Source of the DNA: Clostridium weizhouense
Lineage (GTDB): Bacteria; Bacillota; Clostridia; Clostridiales; Clostridiaceae
Assembly: GCF_019431045.1 (NCBI RefSeq)
Contig: NZ_JAHXPT010000002.1
Location: 62,001 to 126,000 of the forward strand
Reading direction: 5' to 3'
DNA length: 64,000 nucleotides
The notes below the pieces were generated by a model, which saw only the letters and a list, made by a program, of their open reading frames with translations, was not told the DNA's origin and did no database searches. Shown one piece after another: positions 26,120 through 35,025 of this stretch. The position numbers were made by a program, and so were the translations under genes. Within the stretch, counting starts at the first letter, position 1. Every line of letters begins with the position of its first letter.

Positions 26120-27121
26120 CTATTTGTTCATACCTTCTTCAACAGCAACAGCAACTGCAACAGTAGCTCCTACCATTGGGTTGTTACCCATACCAATTAA
26201 TCCCATCATTTCTACGTGAGCTGGAACTGATGATGATCCTGCGAATTGTGCATCTGAATGCATTCTTCCCATAGTATCAGTCATACCGTAAGAAGCTGGA
26301 CCTGCAGCCATGTTATCTGGGTGAAGAGTTCTTCCTGTACCACCACCTGATGCTACTGAGAAGTATTTCTTACCTTGTTCGATACATTCTTTCTTGTATG
26401 TTCCTGCAACTGGATGTTGGAATCTAGTTGGGTTAGTTGAGTTACCAGTGATTGATACGTCAACACCTTCCATGTGCATTATAGCAACACCTTCTCTAAC
26501 ATCGTCACAACCAAAGCATCTAACTTTAGCTCTTTCTCCGTTTGAGTAAGCTTTTTCTTTAACTACTTTAACTTCTCCAGTATAGTAGTCAAATTGAGTT
26601 TGAACATAAGTAAATCCATTAATTCTTGAGATTACGAATGCAGCATCTTTTCCAAGACCGTTTAATATAACTCTTAATGGTTCTTTTCTTACTTTGTTAG
26701 CTTTTTCAGCTATTTTAATAGCACCTTCAGCAGCAGCGAAACTTTCGTGTCCTGCTAAGAATGCGAAACATTTAGTTTCTTCTCTTAAAAGCATAGCTCC
26801 TAAGTTTCCGTGTCCTAAACCAACTTTTCTGTCATCAGCAACTGATCCTGGGATACAGAATGCTTGTAGACCTTCTCCGATTGCTTCAGCAGCTTCAGCA
26901 GCCTTCTTGCAACCTTTCTTTATAGCTATAGCAGCACCTAAAGTGTAAGCCCATCCAGCGTTTTCAAATGCTATTGGTTGAGTTTCTTTAGCTATTGTGT
27001 ATGGATCGATTCCGATTTCTGCACAAACTGCCTTAGCATCTTCCATAGTTTTCATTCCGTACTTTTCTAGTACTGGAGTGATTTGATTAATTCTTCTTTC
27101 ATAACTTTCAAATAATGCCAT
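26120..27121 (-). CDS. GGGtGRT protein
   Basis: A 333-residue soluble protein named for its motif, which is present as GGGTGRT at residues 259-265. The family is common in clostridia and other anaerobes and is almost always paired with a NifU-like scaffold, as here (25-base gap). Conserved cysteines (Cys33, 71, 89, 118, 202, 205, 246) may bind iron-sulfur clusters; its reaction is not known to me. Codon choice is more selective and GC higher than in neighbours, suggesting high expression. AAAGGAGG precedes the ATG. Confidence 0.92.
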   Translation of the reverse strand: MALFESYERRINQITPVLEKYGMKTMEDAKAVCAEIGIDPYTIAKETQPIAFENAGWAYTLGAAIAIKKGCKKAAEAAEAIGEGLQAFCIPGSVADDRKVGLGHGNLGAMLLREETKCFAFLAGHESFAAAEGAIKIAEKANKVRKEPLRVILNGLGKDAAFVISRINGFTYVQTQFDYYTGEVKVVKEKAYSNGERAKVRCFGCDDVREGVAIMHMEGVDVSITGNSTNPTRFQHPVAGTYKKECIEQGKKYFSVASGGGTGRTLHPDNMAAGPASYGMTDTMGRMHSDAQFAGSSSVPAHVEMMGLIGMGNNPMVGATVAVAVAVEEGMNK

Positions 27122-27146
27122 AATAAAAATCCTCCTTTACAAATAA

Positions 27147-27839
27147 TTATTTATGTCTTGGGTCTATTAATTCAGCTGCATCTGCAACTCTTCCGTATTG
27201 ACCTTTAGCTTCTTCTAATGCTTTATTAGCATCCATTCCCTTGCCTATGTTTTCCATCATTTTTCCTAAGTTAACAAACTTATATCCAATGATTTCTTTA
27301 TCTGAATCTAATGCTACATCTGTAACATATCCTTCAGCCATTTCTAAGTATCTAGGTCCTTTTGCAAGAGTTCCGTACATAGTACCAACTTGAGATCTTA
27401 ATCCCTTACCTAAATCTTCAAGACCTGCTCCTATTGGTAGTCCACCTTCTGAGAATGCAGTTTGAGTTCTTCCATAAACGATTTGTAAGAATAATTCTCT
27501 CATAGCTGTGTTTATAGCGTCACAAACTAAGTCTGTGTTTAATGCTTCTAATATAGTCTTTCCTGGTAATATTTCTGAAGCCATAGCAGCTGAATGAGTC
27601 ATTCCTGAACATCCAATTGTTTCTACTAATGCTTCTTGGATTATACCATCCTTAACATTTAAAGTTAATTTACAAGCTCCTTGTTGTGGTGCACACCAAC
27701 CTATTCCGTGAGTTAATCCTGATATATCAGTTACTTCTTTTGATTGTACCCATTTTCCTTCTGCAGGAATTGGTGCTGGTCCGTGATTAGGACCTTTAGC
27801 AACTACACACATTTCTTCAACTTCTTTTGAATACATCAT
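27147..27839 (-). CDS. NifU-like iron-sulfur cluster assembly scaffold protein
   Basis: A 230-residue protein related to the NifU/IscU fold, with cysteines in WCAPQQGAC and ETIGCSGMTH that fit cluster ligands. It is the regular partner of GGGtGRT and shares its strong promoter. Translation probably starts at the first of two adjacent ATG codons after GGAGGAGCAAAATTAT. Codon choice again suggests abundant expression. Confidence 0.9.
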   Translation of the reverse strand: MMYSKEVEEMCVVAKGPNHGPAPIPAEGKWVQSKEVTDISGLTHGIGWCAPQQGACKLTLNVKDGIIQEALVETIGCSGMTHSAAMASEILPGKTILEALNTDLVCDAINTAMRELFLQIVYGRTQTAFSEGGLPIGAGLEDLGKGLRSQVGTMYGTLAKGPRYLEMAEGYVTDVALDSDKEIIGYKFVNLGKMMENIGKGMDANKALEEAKGQYGRVADAAELIDPRHK

Positions 27840-27913
27840 ATAATTTTGCTCCTCCCTAATTAATAGATAATACTAATATTAAAATCGTATAATAATTACT
27901 TTCTTAATACTGT

Positions 27914-27985
27914 ACTGGGCTAAAAAACATCCCAGTGGGATATTACACCCATATATATTCTAGCAAATGATTTAATTTGTAACAA
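27914..27985 (-). promoter_or_regulatory. Strong promoter with downstream inverted repeat
   Basis: On the minus strand TTGTTA (27980-27985) and TAGAAT (27957-27962) have a 17-base spacer. About 20 bases downstream ACTGGG (27914-27919) and CCCAGT (27931-27936) form an inverted repeat that could be an operator for the GGGtGRT operon. Confidence 0.55.
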
Positions 27986-28078
27986 CCTTTATTTAAAAAT
28001 TTTGAAGAAAAGTACCTAAAAAAATATTTCTTGAATTATTTTTCATATTATGCTAGAATAACTATTGTTCGGTAACAA

Positions 28079-28161
28079 GCCGATATGGCGGAACTGGCAG
28101 ACGCACATGACTCAAAATCATGCGGGAAACCATGTGGGTTCGAGTCCCACTATCGGCACCA
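28079..28161 (+). tRNA. tRNA-Leu (anticodon CAA)
   Basis: The acceptor stem GCCGATA/TATCGGC, a D-arm, the anticodon loop CTCAAAA (anticodon CAA), a long variable arm typical of class II tRNA and the T-arm GTGGGTTCGAGTCCCAC are all present. The CCA end is encoded. Confidence 0.97.
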
Positions 28162-28172
28162 TTTAAAAAGAG

Positions 28173-28224
28173 AAAACCCCTTGAAGTATTGAAACTACTA
28201 GGTTTCATTATTTTAAGGGGTTTT
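28173..28224 (+). terminator. Terminator after tRNA-Leu
   Basis: AAAACCCCTT pairs with AAGGGGTTTT, with an inner GAAAC/GTTTC hairpin, and TGATTTT follows. Confidence 0.75.
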
Positions 28225-28485
28225 GATTTTATCAAAAGTAGTGTAACGGTAGTGCAACCAGAAATAACTTTATTTTTTATTGAAATTTTTTAATATCTAT
28301 TAATCAATTTATATAGATATATTTATCTTTATTGCATTTTTATGTATTAATTATAAATGAATCTTTATTCATTTTTATCGTTTAAAATACATTTAAATAA
28401 TAAAATTTTTACTCAAAATAAAAAACACCTACTAAAATTAATTAAGTAAGTGTAATAAAAAATTCTACTTTTATTAAAATAAATT

Positions 28486-28779
28486 TTATTTTATTCTAAG
28501 ATCCTCTCCAATATAAATCAAATTTTTGTCTTTAATTTCATTAAGTTCTACTAAACTTTCAACACTAGTATTAAACTTTTGAGCAATTTTATATAAAGTA
28601 TCTCCTTTAATCACACTATAATAAACTTTATTTTCATTAAATGAACCTGATAAGTCTTTTTCAATATCAAATACATTACATATACCATTAAAAATAGCTC
28701 CTGCAACTCTTTCTGGATTATAACCATTCATATCACTTTCGCTATCACAAAAAGCACACTCTATTAGTAAAGCTGGCAT
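28486..28779 (-). pseudogene. N-acetylmuramoyl-L-alanine amidase C-terminal remnant with LysM
   Basis: The 97-codon frame begins in the middle of an amidase_3 domain (PALLIECAFCDSESDMNGYN, the strand after the zinc site) and continues into a LysM repeat (YSVIKGDTLYKIAQKFNTSVE). The first about 150 residues with the zinc ligands are missing and no ribosome binding site precedes the ATG. It is likely a leftover of a phage or endolysin gene next to tRNA-Leu. Confidence 0.7.
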
Positions 28780-29350
28780 TATAGTTTAATTAATTATAAT
28801 TTAATTTTATTACTAACCATTTTTATTCACTCCTAAAATTTATTTAACAATTCCATTTCCAATTGTTAAATAAATATATGTTTTTATGTTTAAAATTACA
28901 TAAAAAATAGTAAGGTTATAAATTAAAAATCTTCTTAAAGCGCATTATACAAGCAAATTCTTAAATTCTTAAGTTCTTAAATTCTAAACTTCTAAAATTT
29001 TGGTGTTAGTATAATATTGTGGACACGTTAATATTTAGAATATTAAAATATATTTACAATTTTGCCATTCTTAATCCATGAAAGTTTTAAGGATTAAAGA
29101 ATAACTATATTGTTCCTGCACTCTTTATTTCTAATTTAATCTATAAAATAAAGAGCCGTTACCCGCCCATTTAAATTAGATTCACAAATATTTTTCCAAT
29201 ATATGTTACAATAAACTCATAAATAGTAAATTATTTAAAATTAGTTTTGTTTTATTAAAGGAATGGGATCTGAGTGAATATAATTATTTCAAAATATGAG
29301 TCACATGATACTAATATTTTTTCTATTTATATTGAAGAGGAGATAAAGTT
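28780..29350. other. Intergenic region
   Basis: No gene is supported. CTCTTTATTT/AAATAAAGAG at about 29120-29153 forms a hairpin. GTGGACACGT near 29021 also occurs at 43809, possibly traces of a lost mobile element. The ribosome binding site of the next gene is at the right end. Confidence 0.4.
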
Positions 29351-30280
29351 ATGTATAAAGATATTGAAAATAGATTAGGTGTTAAAATAAAAAATGTTAA
29401 AGTTTTAAAATCAGGATGGGCAGGAGAAATTATCTCATTAGAATTTAAAGACAATGCTCAAAAATATGTAATTAAGACCTATAATAGTAGTAAAAATGGA
29501 CTTGAAAATATAAAACTAGAATGGACAGGACTAAACTTGCTTTACAACGCAAATTATCCAGTTCCAAAGCCAATAATGAGTAACTTTATAAATGAAAAAC
29601 CTTATATAGTTATGGAAAAAATTGAAGGGGAAAATTTATGGGACTGTTATCAGATTGTATCCAAAGAAGATAAAGAACAATTATTAGAAAAATTTACAAA
29701 GGTTTTTTTTGAACTTCATCAATTAGATATCTCGATGGTAGACAAGGAACTTATAAAAAATTCTACAATCTCTTTTATTGAAAAAGAGATTAATGAGATT
29801 AAAAAATTATTAGAAGAAAATAAATTAGAATATTTTACTCAAATAATAGATTGGTTACAGAAAGAAAAAGTGAATATTATAAGTAAGAAATTATCTATAA
29901 TTCATAGAGATTATCATCCTTGGAATGTAATAGTTGATAACAATGAAGAACTCTATGTAATTGATTTACTGTGGGGAATTGGAGACTATAGATTTGATTT
30001 AGCATGGACATATACACTAATCGAAAGAAGTGGTTTTGAAAATTTTAGCAAAAATATGTTTAAAAAATATAAAGAGCTGAAAAATGAGAATATTAATAAC
30101 TTTGAATATTTTAAAGTGTTTTCAACTTTAAGATGGCTAATTAATGTCATGATTTCATTAAAAACTGGTGAGAACCTTAATGAAACAAGAAATAAAGAAT
30201 TTGAAAATTTTGTTTCCCCACTCATACAAAATGGAATAAAATCAATTCAAAAAATTACTGGCATACAAATAACAATTTAA
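29351..30280 (+). CDS. Aminoglycoside phosphotransferase (APH)-family kinase
   Basis: A 309-residue kinase-fold protein. The catalytic loop is HRDYHPWN (His185, Asp187, Asn192) and the metal-binding aspartate is in VIDLLWG (Asp205). An N-terminal lobe with VIKTYN (lysine near residue 42) fits the ATP site. The family phosphorylates antibiotics, choline, homoserine and other alcohols, so resistance should not be assumed. AGAGGAGATAAAGTT precedes the ATG, and it is a single-gene unit. Confidence 0.85.
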   Translation: MYKDIENRLGVKIKNVKVLKSGWAGEIISLEFKDNAQKYVIKTYNSSKNGLENIKLEWTGLNLLYNANYPVPKPIMSNFINEKPYIVMEKIEGENLWDCYQIVSKEDKEQLLEKFTKVFFELHQLDISMVDKELIKNSTISFIEKEINEIKKLLEENKLEYFTQIIDWLQKEKVNIISKKLSIIHRDYHPWNVIVDNNEELYVIDLLWGIGDYRFDLAWTYTLIERSGFENFSKNMFKKYKELKNENINNFEYFKVFSTLRWLINVMISLKTGENLNETRNKEFENFVSPLIQNGIKSIQKITGIQITI

Positions 30281-30352
30281 GTTATCTACTGTCCTTAATA
30301 AAATTAAAAACCTAATAAAAATCACATACTTAAAATCAATTATATATATATT

Positions 30353-30391
30353 AAAAAAGTACCTATAACTTAAATTATAGATACTTTTTTT
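30353..30391. terminator. Bidirectional terminator
   Basis: AAAAAAGTA...CTATA pairs with TATAG...TACTTTTTT between convergent genes, the APH-family kinase and the RpiR regulator. Confidence 0.75.
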
Positions 30392-30424
30392 GCTATATAT
30401 AATGTAATAAAATTTTAATATTAA

Positions 30425-31270
30425 TTACTTCAGTTTAAGTTCTCCTACCATACTTCTCGTTTCTTTTAAATATTTATCTACAGTAGAAAAATTGTCTTTT
30501 GCAACACCTATAAATAATATATCAATAACTGTAAGTTGTGCTATTCTAGATGATATAGCTCCAACTCTTAAATCTTTTTCTACACTTGGGACTTGTATTT
30601 TTATATCACCTAATGAAGCAATAGGATTATTCCCAAATTTAGTTATTGTAACACACTTTGCCCCTTTTTCTTTCGCTTTAATAAGTGAATTATATACTTC
30701 TTTTGTTTTCCCTGAATAAGAAATTCCTATAGCAACATCACCCTCTGACATATTTGCTGACATTGAAATTTGTGTGTGACTATCTAAACTCATCATTACA
30801 TTCTTATGTATTCTAATTAATTTATATTGTAAATCCATGCCTATTAATGCAGATTGTCCAACACCAAAAATATATATGTTTTTAGCATTTTGAATAATGT
30901 TTACAGCCTCTTCAATATTTTTTTCATCAAGTAATGTAACAGTATCATTTATACTCTGTACATTTTTATTACTTATTTTTAACATTACTTCCTTTATAGT
31001 ATCATTTGTATCTATATAATCATACTCTACAACTTCATTAGATATACTCTCATCTTTAGCTAAAGCAATCTTAAATTCTTGAAAACCCTTAAAACCTAAT
31101 TTTCTTGAAAATCGTACAACACTTGCAGCACTTGTTTCCGTAATTGTAGCTAATTGGCTTGCTGAAAATTTATATACTTCACTAGAATTGTTAAATAAAT
31201 ATTCCGCTATCTTTTTTTCAGATTCTGTCATTGTATTATAAATTTGTTTTATTAAAAGTGAACAATTCAT
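30425..31270 (-). CDS. RpiR/MurR-family transcriptional regulator
   Basis: A 281-residue regulator with an N-terminal RpiR helix-turn-helix (residues 1-78: ASQLATITETSAASVVRFSRKLGF) and a SIS sugar-phosphate-binding domain (about 105-245: IYIFGVGQSALIG, GDVAIGISYSGKTKEV). As last gene of the murQ-PTS operon it probably senses N-acetylmuramate 6-phosphate or a related sugar phosphate and represses the promoter at 34788-34831. A ribosome binding site (AAAGGAG) precedes the ATG. Confidence 0.88.
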   Translation of the reverse strand: MNCSLLIKQIYNTMTESEKKIAEYLFNNSSEVYKFSASQLATITETSAASVVRFSRKLGFKGFQEFKIALAKDESISNEVVEYDYIDTNDTIKEVMLKISNKNVQSINDTVTLLDEKNIEEAVNIIQNAKNIYIFGVGQSALIGMDLQYKLIRIHKNVMMSLDSHTQISMSANMSEGDVAIGISYSGKTKEVYNSLIKAKEKGAKCVTITKFGNNPIASLGDIKIQVPSVEKDLRVGAISSRIAQLTVIDILFIGVAKDNFSTVDKYLKETRSMVGELKLK

Positions 31271-31288
31271 ATATTACTCCTTTATTAT

Positions 31289-31603
31289 TTATTTTTTTGA
31301 ATGTGTCTTATCTAATTTTTCTATAAGTAGAGCTTTTTTTATTTGTTTTTCTTTATATATTCCATTATTAAGTTCAAAAAACAAAACACATAAAACCATA
31401 AATATAAAAACTAACATTGCCCATATTATAGGATTTATATTTTCAAAGAAAATTTTAGGAATAATAAGAATAAGTGGGGCTGCAAAAGCAATAACCCACC
31501 TATTCATCTTAAATTTATTTATTAATTTTCTTGATAAATATATAGATCCTAATACAAACAATATCACTAAAATTATATATACTCCCCATATTAGTATCTT
31601 CAT
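31289..31603 (-). CDS. Small membrane protein of the murQ operon
   Basis: A 104-residue protein with three hydrophobic segments (about residues 4-24, 37-53 and 59-78) and a lysine-rich C-terminal tail. I know no function for it. It lies between the PTS IIA and regulator genes with short gaps, so it is probably co-transcribed. AAGAGAGGTTAAAAT precedes the ATG. Confidence 0.7.
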   Translation of the reverse strand: MKILIWGVYIILVILFVLGSIYLSRKLINKFKMNRWVIAFAAPLILIIPKIFFENINPIIWAMLVFIFMVLCVLFFELNNGIYKEKQIKKALLIEKLDKTHSKK

Positions 31604-31623
31604 ATTTTAACCTCTCTTAAAAT

Positions 31624-31929
31624 TTATTTAGTATGAATAACTTTATACATTTCAATCATTTCTTCAACTAAATTATTTTCAGATATTGCATTCATTAATT
31701 GATCTTGAGCATGGACCATAAGTAATGATATCTTTACATCTTGTCCATTTATCTCTTGCTGAATTAATTTAGTTTGAGTATTATGCGCTAATCTTAATTC
31801 TTCTTTTGCCTTAGTTAACAATTTTTCTGCTTCTTCAATATTATTTTTCCTTGCTTTAGTAAGAGCCTCAAATGTATATCCTCTTGAATCTCCTGCATGT
31901 GATATTATTTCAAATATATCTTGTTCCAT
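31624..31929 (-). CDS. PTS lactose/cellobiose-family IIA component
   Basis: A 101-residue cytosolic phosphocarrier of the Lac family. The phosphorylated residue is His73 in LLMVHAQDQLM, and ISHAGDSRGY near the N-terminus is also typical. It passes phosphate from HPr to the IIB protein encoded at 33485. A 91-base scar of a GH4 gene separates it from IIC. AAGGAGAAGAATTTAT precedes the ATG. Confidence 0.93.
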   Translation of the reverse strand: MEQDIFEIISHAGDSRGYTFEALTKARKNNIEEAEKLLTKAKEELRLAHNTQTKLIQQEINGQDVKISLLMVHAQDQLMNAISENNLVEEMIEMYKVIHTK

Positions 31930-31958
31930 ATAAATTCTTCTCCTTGTACTTAAAGCCT

Positions 31959-32049
31959 TTATTTAAATTGTAGTAAATATTCTTTATTAATATCTAATAA
32001 TTCATTGATAACTGCTTCCTCCTATTATTGCAATCTTTAATCCTTCCAT
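31959..32049 (-). pseudogene. Deletion scar of a GH4 6-phospho-glycosidase gene
   Basis: From an ATG at 32049 the frame reads MEGLKIAIIGGSSYQ and stops. KIAIIGG(G)SSYTPE is the NAD-binding start of GH4 phosphoglycosidases. Another frame immediately continues VINELLDINKEYLLQFK to a stop just before the IIA gene, as a C-terminal end would. The simplest reading is a large internal deletion of a gene of about 1.3 kb that once sat between IIC and IIA. Confidence 0.5.
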
Positions 32050-32114
32050 AGAATATTCCTTAAATATCTAAATACAGTATCATTTAAAATGTTTCTGTAT
32101 TTTTAATGTTGCTT

Positions 32115-33368
32115 TTATTCATTACTTTGCAATCCTTCTTGAATTAATTTCTTTTCATATGCTTTAAAGAATGGAAAGTATATTACTGTTACAATTAATA
32201 TATTTATTAAAACTAAAACTATTGCTCTCCAATCTCCACCAGTTGCAAGATAAGCTCCTATCGGTGCTGGTAATGTCCAAGGTGCCATTACAACTGGTTT
32301 TGCTACTAAATTAAGTGCCATTGCAAAATAGCTTATACATCCAGTAATTAAAGGTCCAACAATAAATGGAATAACTAATAACGGATTTAACATAATTGGA
32401 GCACCAAATATTATTGGTTCATTAATATTACAAATTCCTGGTATTAAACTAACTCGTCCAACATCTTTTAAATATTGTGATTTTGAGAATAACATTAAAA
32501 ATACTAATCCTATTGTTGCTCCTGAACCTCCAATCCATATAAACCATTGAAAAAATGGTTCTGGTGCAATATTAGGTATTGCTTGTCCTGATGTTTGTGC
32601 TGCTGCATTTGCATCAAGCATAGCTAGCCATATTGGTCTTGCAACCGTACCAACAACAGAATCTCCATGTATACCACACCCCCATAAAAGCGTAATAAGT
32701 AATACTGGTACTAAAACACCTGGTAATGAATTTCCCGCTGTTACTAAAGGCATAAAAATCTTTAATATATTCCCTTGAATATCAAAATTCAACATATCTC
32801 TTATTATCCAAATTGGTATAATTATAAATGTAGCTGGTATTAATGCTGCAAAAGAATTAGCAACAGATATAGGTACTTCTTTTGGCATTTTAATAGTAAG
32901 ATTTCTTTCTTTACAGAATCTTAAAGTTTCTACTGCAAAAATTGACATTAAAATTGCTACAAACATGCCTGCTCCACCTAGATTAGATAAAGGCAGTACC
33001 CAACCTTCTGGATCAAAATTTAATGGTATACTTGTAAGTAGAAATGCTGCTAGTCCAAGACTTCCACCTGACAATGGATCTAATTTATAAGATTTTGCTA
33101 AATTATAAGCTATACCAAATGATGCATATACTGACATTATTCCCATGCTTAACCTATAAGGAAACATTATTTGATTGACATATGGTTTTACTAGTTCTTT
33201 TAACCAAGCATTTGGTGGCACTGCAATTACTAAAAAGAAACTACCTACAATTATTAAAGGTATAGTAGATACGATACCATCTCTAATAGCTTTCAGATGT
33301 CTTTGTTCTGATACCTTTGTCATTGGTGGTACTAAGTATTTTTCTAACCAGTCAAAAAATTTATTCAT
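32115..33368 (-). CDS. PTS lactose/cellobiose-family IIC permease
   Basis: A 417-residue membrane permease of the Lac family (CelB/ChbC type) that moves and helps phosphorylate the sugar. About ten hydrophobic segments are seen, with the conserved GICNINEPIIFGAPIMLNP loop and SLGLAAFLLTS. N-terminal MNKFFDWLEKYLVPPMTKVSEQRHLKAIRDGI is also typical. Its partners are IIB (33485) and IIA (31624), and murQ is in the same operon. CTAGGAGGAATATTAA precedes the ATG. Confidence 0.93.
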   Translation of the reverse strand: MNKFFDWLEKYLVPPMTKVSEQRHLKAIRDGIVSTIPLIIVGSFFLVIAVPPNAWLKELVKPYVNQIMFPYRLSMGIMSVYASFGIAYNLAKSYKLDPLSGGSLGLAAFLLTSIPLNFDPEGWVLPLSNLGGAGMFVAILMSIFAVETLRFCKERNLTIKMPKEVPISVANSFAALIPATFIIIPIWIIRDMLNFDIQGNILKIFMPLVTAGNSLPGVLVPVLLITLLWGCGIHGDSVVGTVARPIWLAMLDANAAAQTSGQAIPNIAPEPFFQWFIWIGGSGATIGLVFLMLFSKSQYLKDVGRVSLIPGICNINEPIIFGAPIMLNPLLVIPFIVGPLITGCISYFAMALNLVAKPVVMAPWTLPAPIGAYLATGGDWRAIVLVLINILIVTVIYFPFFKAYEKKLIQEGLQSNE

Positions 33369-33484
33369 TTAATATTCCTCCTAGTTAATATAAATTCTTA
33401 ACTTTAAACAAAATTATAATTTACCTTATACAAAAATTCTTAAAAACATAAATTCCTAACGAATAGGATATAATCATTTTTTAT

Positions 33485-33793
33485 TTACTTAGAATATTTT
33501 TTTATTTGTGCAAGAACTTTTGCACCACCTAGTGGAGTGTATCCCATTGGAACAATAGTATCTATAACTAAATTAAATTCAGCTGCTTGTTCTTTAAATG
33601 TACTCAATCTATGTCTTACTTGAGGAGCCACTAATGCTAGATCATAATTCCCATCTTTTATTTCATCATAAAATTCACCTGTACCAACAGCTTTAATTTC
33701 TAAAGCAAACCCTTCTTTATCTGCTTCTTTTTTAATTGCCTCTACCACTATTGCACTAGACATTCCACCTGAACATACCATTAAAACTTTCAT
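33485..33793 (-). CDS. PTS lactose/cellobiose-family IIB component
   Basis: A 102-residue IIB protein with the phosphocysteine Cys7 in the N-terminal loop MKVLMVCSGGMSSA. The start is placed at 33793 because GGAGGG lies just before it; an ATG five codons upstream overlaps that ribosome binding site. It lies between murQ and the IIC gene and transfers phosphate to the incoming sugar. Confidence 0.92.
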   Translation of the reverse strand: MKVLMVCSGGMSSAIVVEAIKKEADKEGFALEIKAVGTGEFYDEIKDGNYDLALVAPQVRHRLSTFKEQAAEFNLVIDTIVPMGYTPLGGAKVLAQIKKYSK

Positions 33794-33852
33794 AAAATTG
33801 CCCTCCATTATTTATATATTATTTTATTTATTAACCCTTAAGAATTAATTAT

Positions 33853-34758
33853 TTAAACGTTTTCCAAAGCTTTATATATATACCCTTGATTTTTATTTAA
33901 TAATTCCTTAGCTGAGACTTTATCCAAACTACTTTCAATCATGAAAATAGATAATTTAACATCATAATCAGTTTCTTTTAAATATTGTTCTGCTACATCT
34001 CTAGAAACATTTGTAGCCATCATAACTATTCTTTTAGCTCTTTCAACAAGTTTAAGATTTGATGCTTTTACATCAACCATCAGATTATTATAAACTTTTC
34101 CAATTTTTATCATTGATGCAGTAGATAACATATTTAATATCATTTTTTGAGCACTTCCTGCCTTCATTCTAGTAGATCCCGTTACAACTTCTGGGCCTGT
34201 AACTGCTTCTATCACAATATCTGCATGCTTTGATAAATCTGAGTCTTTATTACATGTAACTGCTACTGATACTGCTCCTAGCTTATTTGCATACTCAATT
34301 CCACCTATAACATAGGGTGTTCTTCCACTTGCTGCTATTCCAACTAATACATCTTTATTTGAAAAGTTTATGGCTTTTAAATCATTTTTACATTCTTCTT
34401 TACTATCTTCTATACCTTCTTTTGCCTTAAACATAGCATCTTTTCCACCAGCCATGATAGCATGTACCATTTCATCAGATACTCCATACGTTGGTAAACA
34501 TTCTACCGCATCTAAAACTCCTAATCTGCCACTAGTTCCAGCCCCTATATATATTAGCCTTCCACCTTTCTTTAAAGCTTCTGTTATTTTATTAACTGCT
34601 ATTTCTATTTGTGGTATTTCTTTTTCAACTGCACTAGCAACCTTTTTATCTTCTTCATTAATCATCTTTAATATTTCAAAAGTTGATACCTTGTCTATAT
34701 TAACTGTATTGACATTAATGCTTTCGGTAATTAAACTTTCAAGATTAATCTTGTCCAT
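33853..34758 (-). CDS. murQ: N-acetylmuramic acid 6-phosphate etherase
   Basis: A 301-residue SIS-domain lyase/hydrolase that cleaves the lactyl ether of MurNAc 6-phosphate to GlcNAc 6-phosphate, part of cell-wall recycling. [23 protein letters not shown] and the acidic [17 protein letters not shown] carry the catalytic glutamate region, and [21 protein letters not shown] is the second signature. It is the first gene after a promoter with an RpiR-type operator. GTAGGAGGGGGTTTA precedes the ATG. Confidence 0.95.
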   Translation of the reverse strand: MDKINLESLITESINVNTVNIDKVSTFEILKMINEEDKKVASAVEKEIPQIEIAVNKITEALKKGGRLIYIGAGTSGRLGVLDAVECLPTYGVSDEMVHAIMAGGKDAMFKAKEGIEDSKEECKNDLKAINFSNKDVLVGIAASGRTPYVIGGIEYANKLGAVSVAVTCNKDSDLSKHADIVIEAVTGPEVVTGSTRMKAGSAQKMILNMLSTASMIKIGKVYNNLMVDVKASNLKLVERAKRIVMMATNVSRDVAEQYLKETDYDVKLSIFMIESSLDKVSAKELLNKNQGYIYKALENV

Positions 34759-34787
34759 TAAACCCCCTCCTACTTCCTTATAATTCC

Positions 34788-34847
34788 AGTGTATGCTTTT
34801 TGAAATATAATGTCAATATTTTTATATTTCAATGAAATATATTTTCA
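34788..34847 (-). promoter_or_regulatory. Promoter and RpiR-type operator of the murQ operon
   Basis: TTGACA (34811-34816) and TACACT (34788-34793) have a 17-base spacer on the minus strand. TGAAATATAA (34801-34810) and its exact inverse (34822-34831) flank the -35 box, and a second palindrome TGAAATATATTTTCA follows at 34833-34847. Operators of this form fit RpiR/MurR regulators, and one is encoded at the end of the operon. Confidence 0.7.
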
Positions 34848-34921
34848 AGCAACGTTTAACTTGTATTTTACCACTACTATCTTATTTATAAGAAGTGTTA
34901 TATTTTCAAATAAATATAAAA

Positions 34922-34976
34922 GCACTTACTCAAATTAAATTCTTTTTATAATTTAAAAATTTAATTTAGCAAGTGC
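34922..34976 (-). terminator. Terminator of the EIICB gene
   Basis: GCACTT/AAGTGC and AAATTAAATT/AATTTAATTT build a long stem between the nagE-like gene and the murQ promoter, followed by TTTTATATTT on the minus strand. Confidence 0.65.
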
Positions 34977-35025
34977 CTAATATAATAATTTTTTTATAAT
35001 TTCATAAAATATTAATTAAACTATT

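Noticed and set aside
31959..32049. 15-residue leader peptide before the PTS IIA gene
   Set aside because: The peptide matches the start of GH4 enzymes and an end-like second frame follows, so a deletion scar is more likely.
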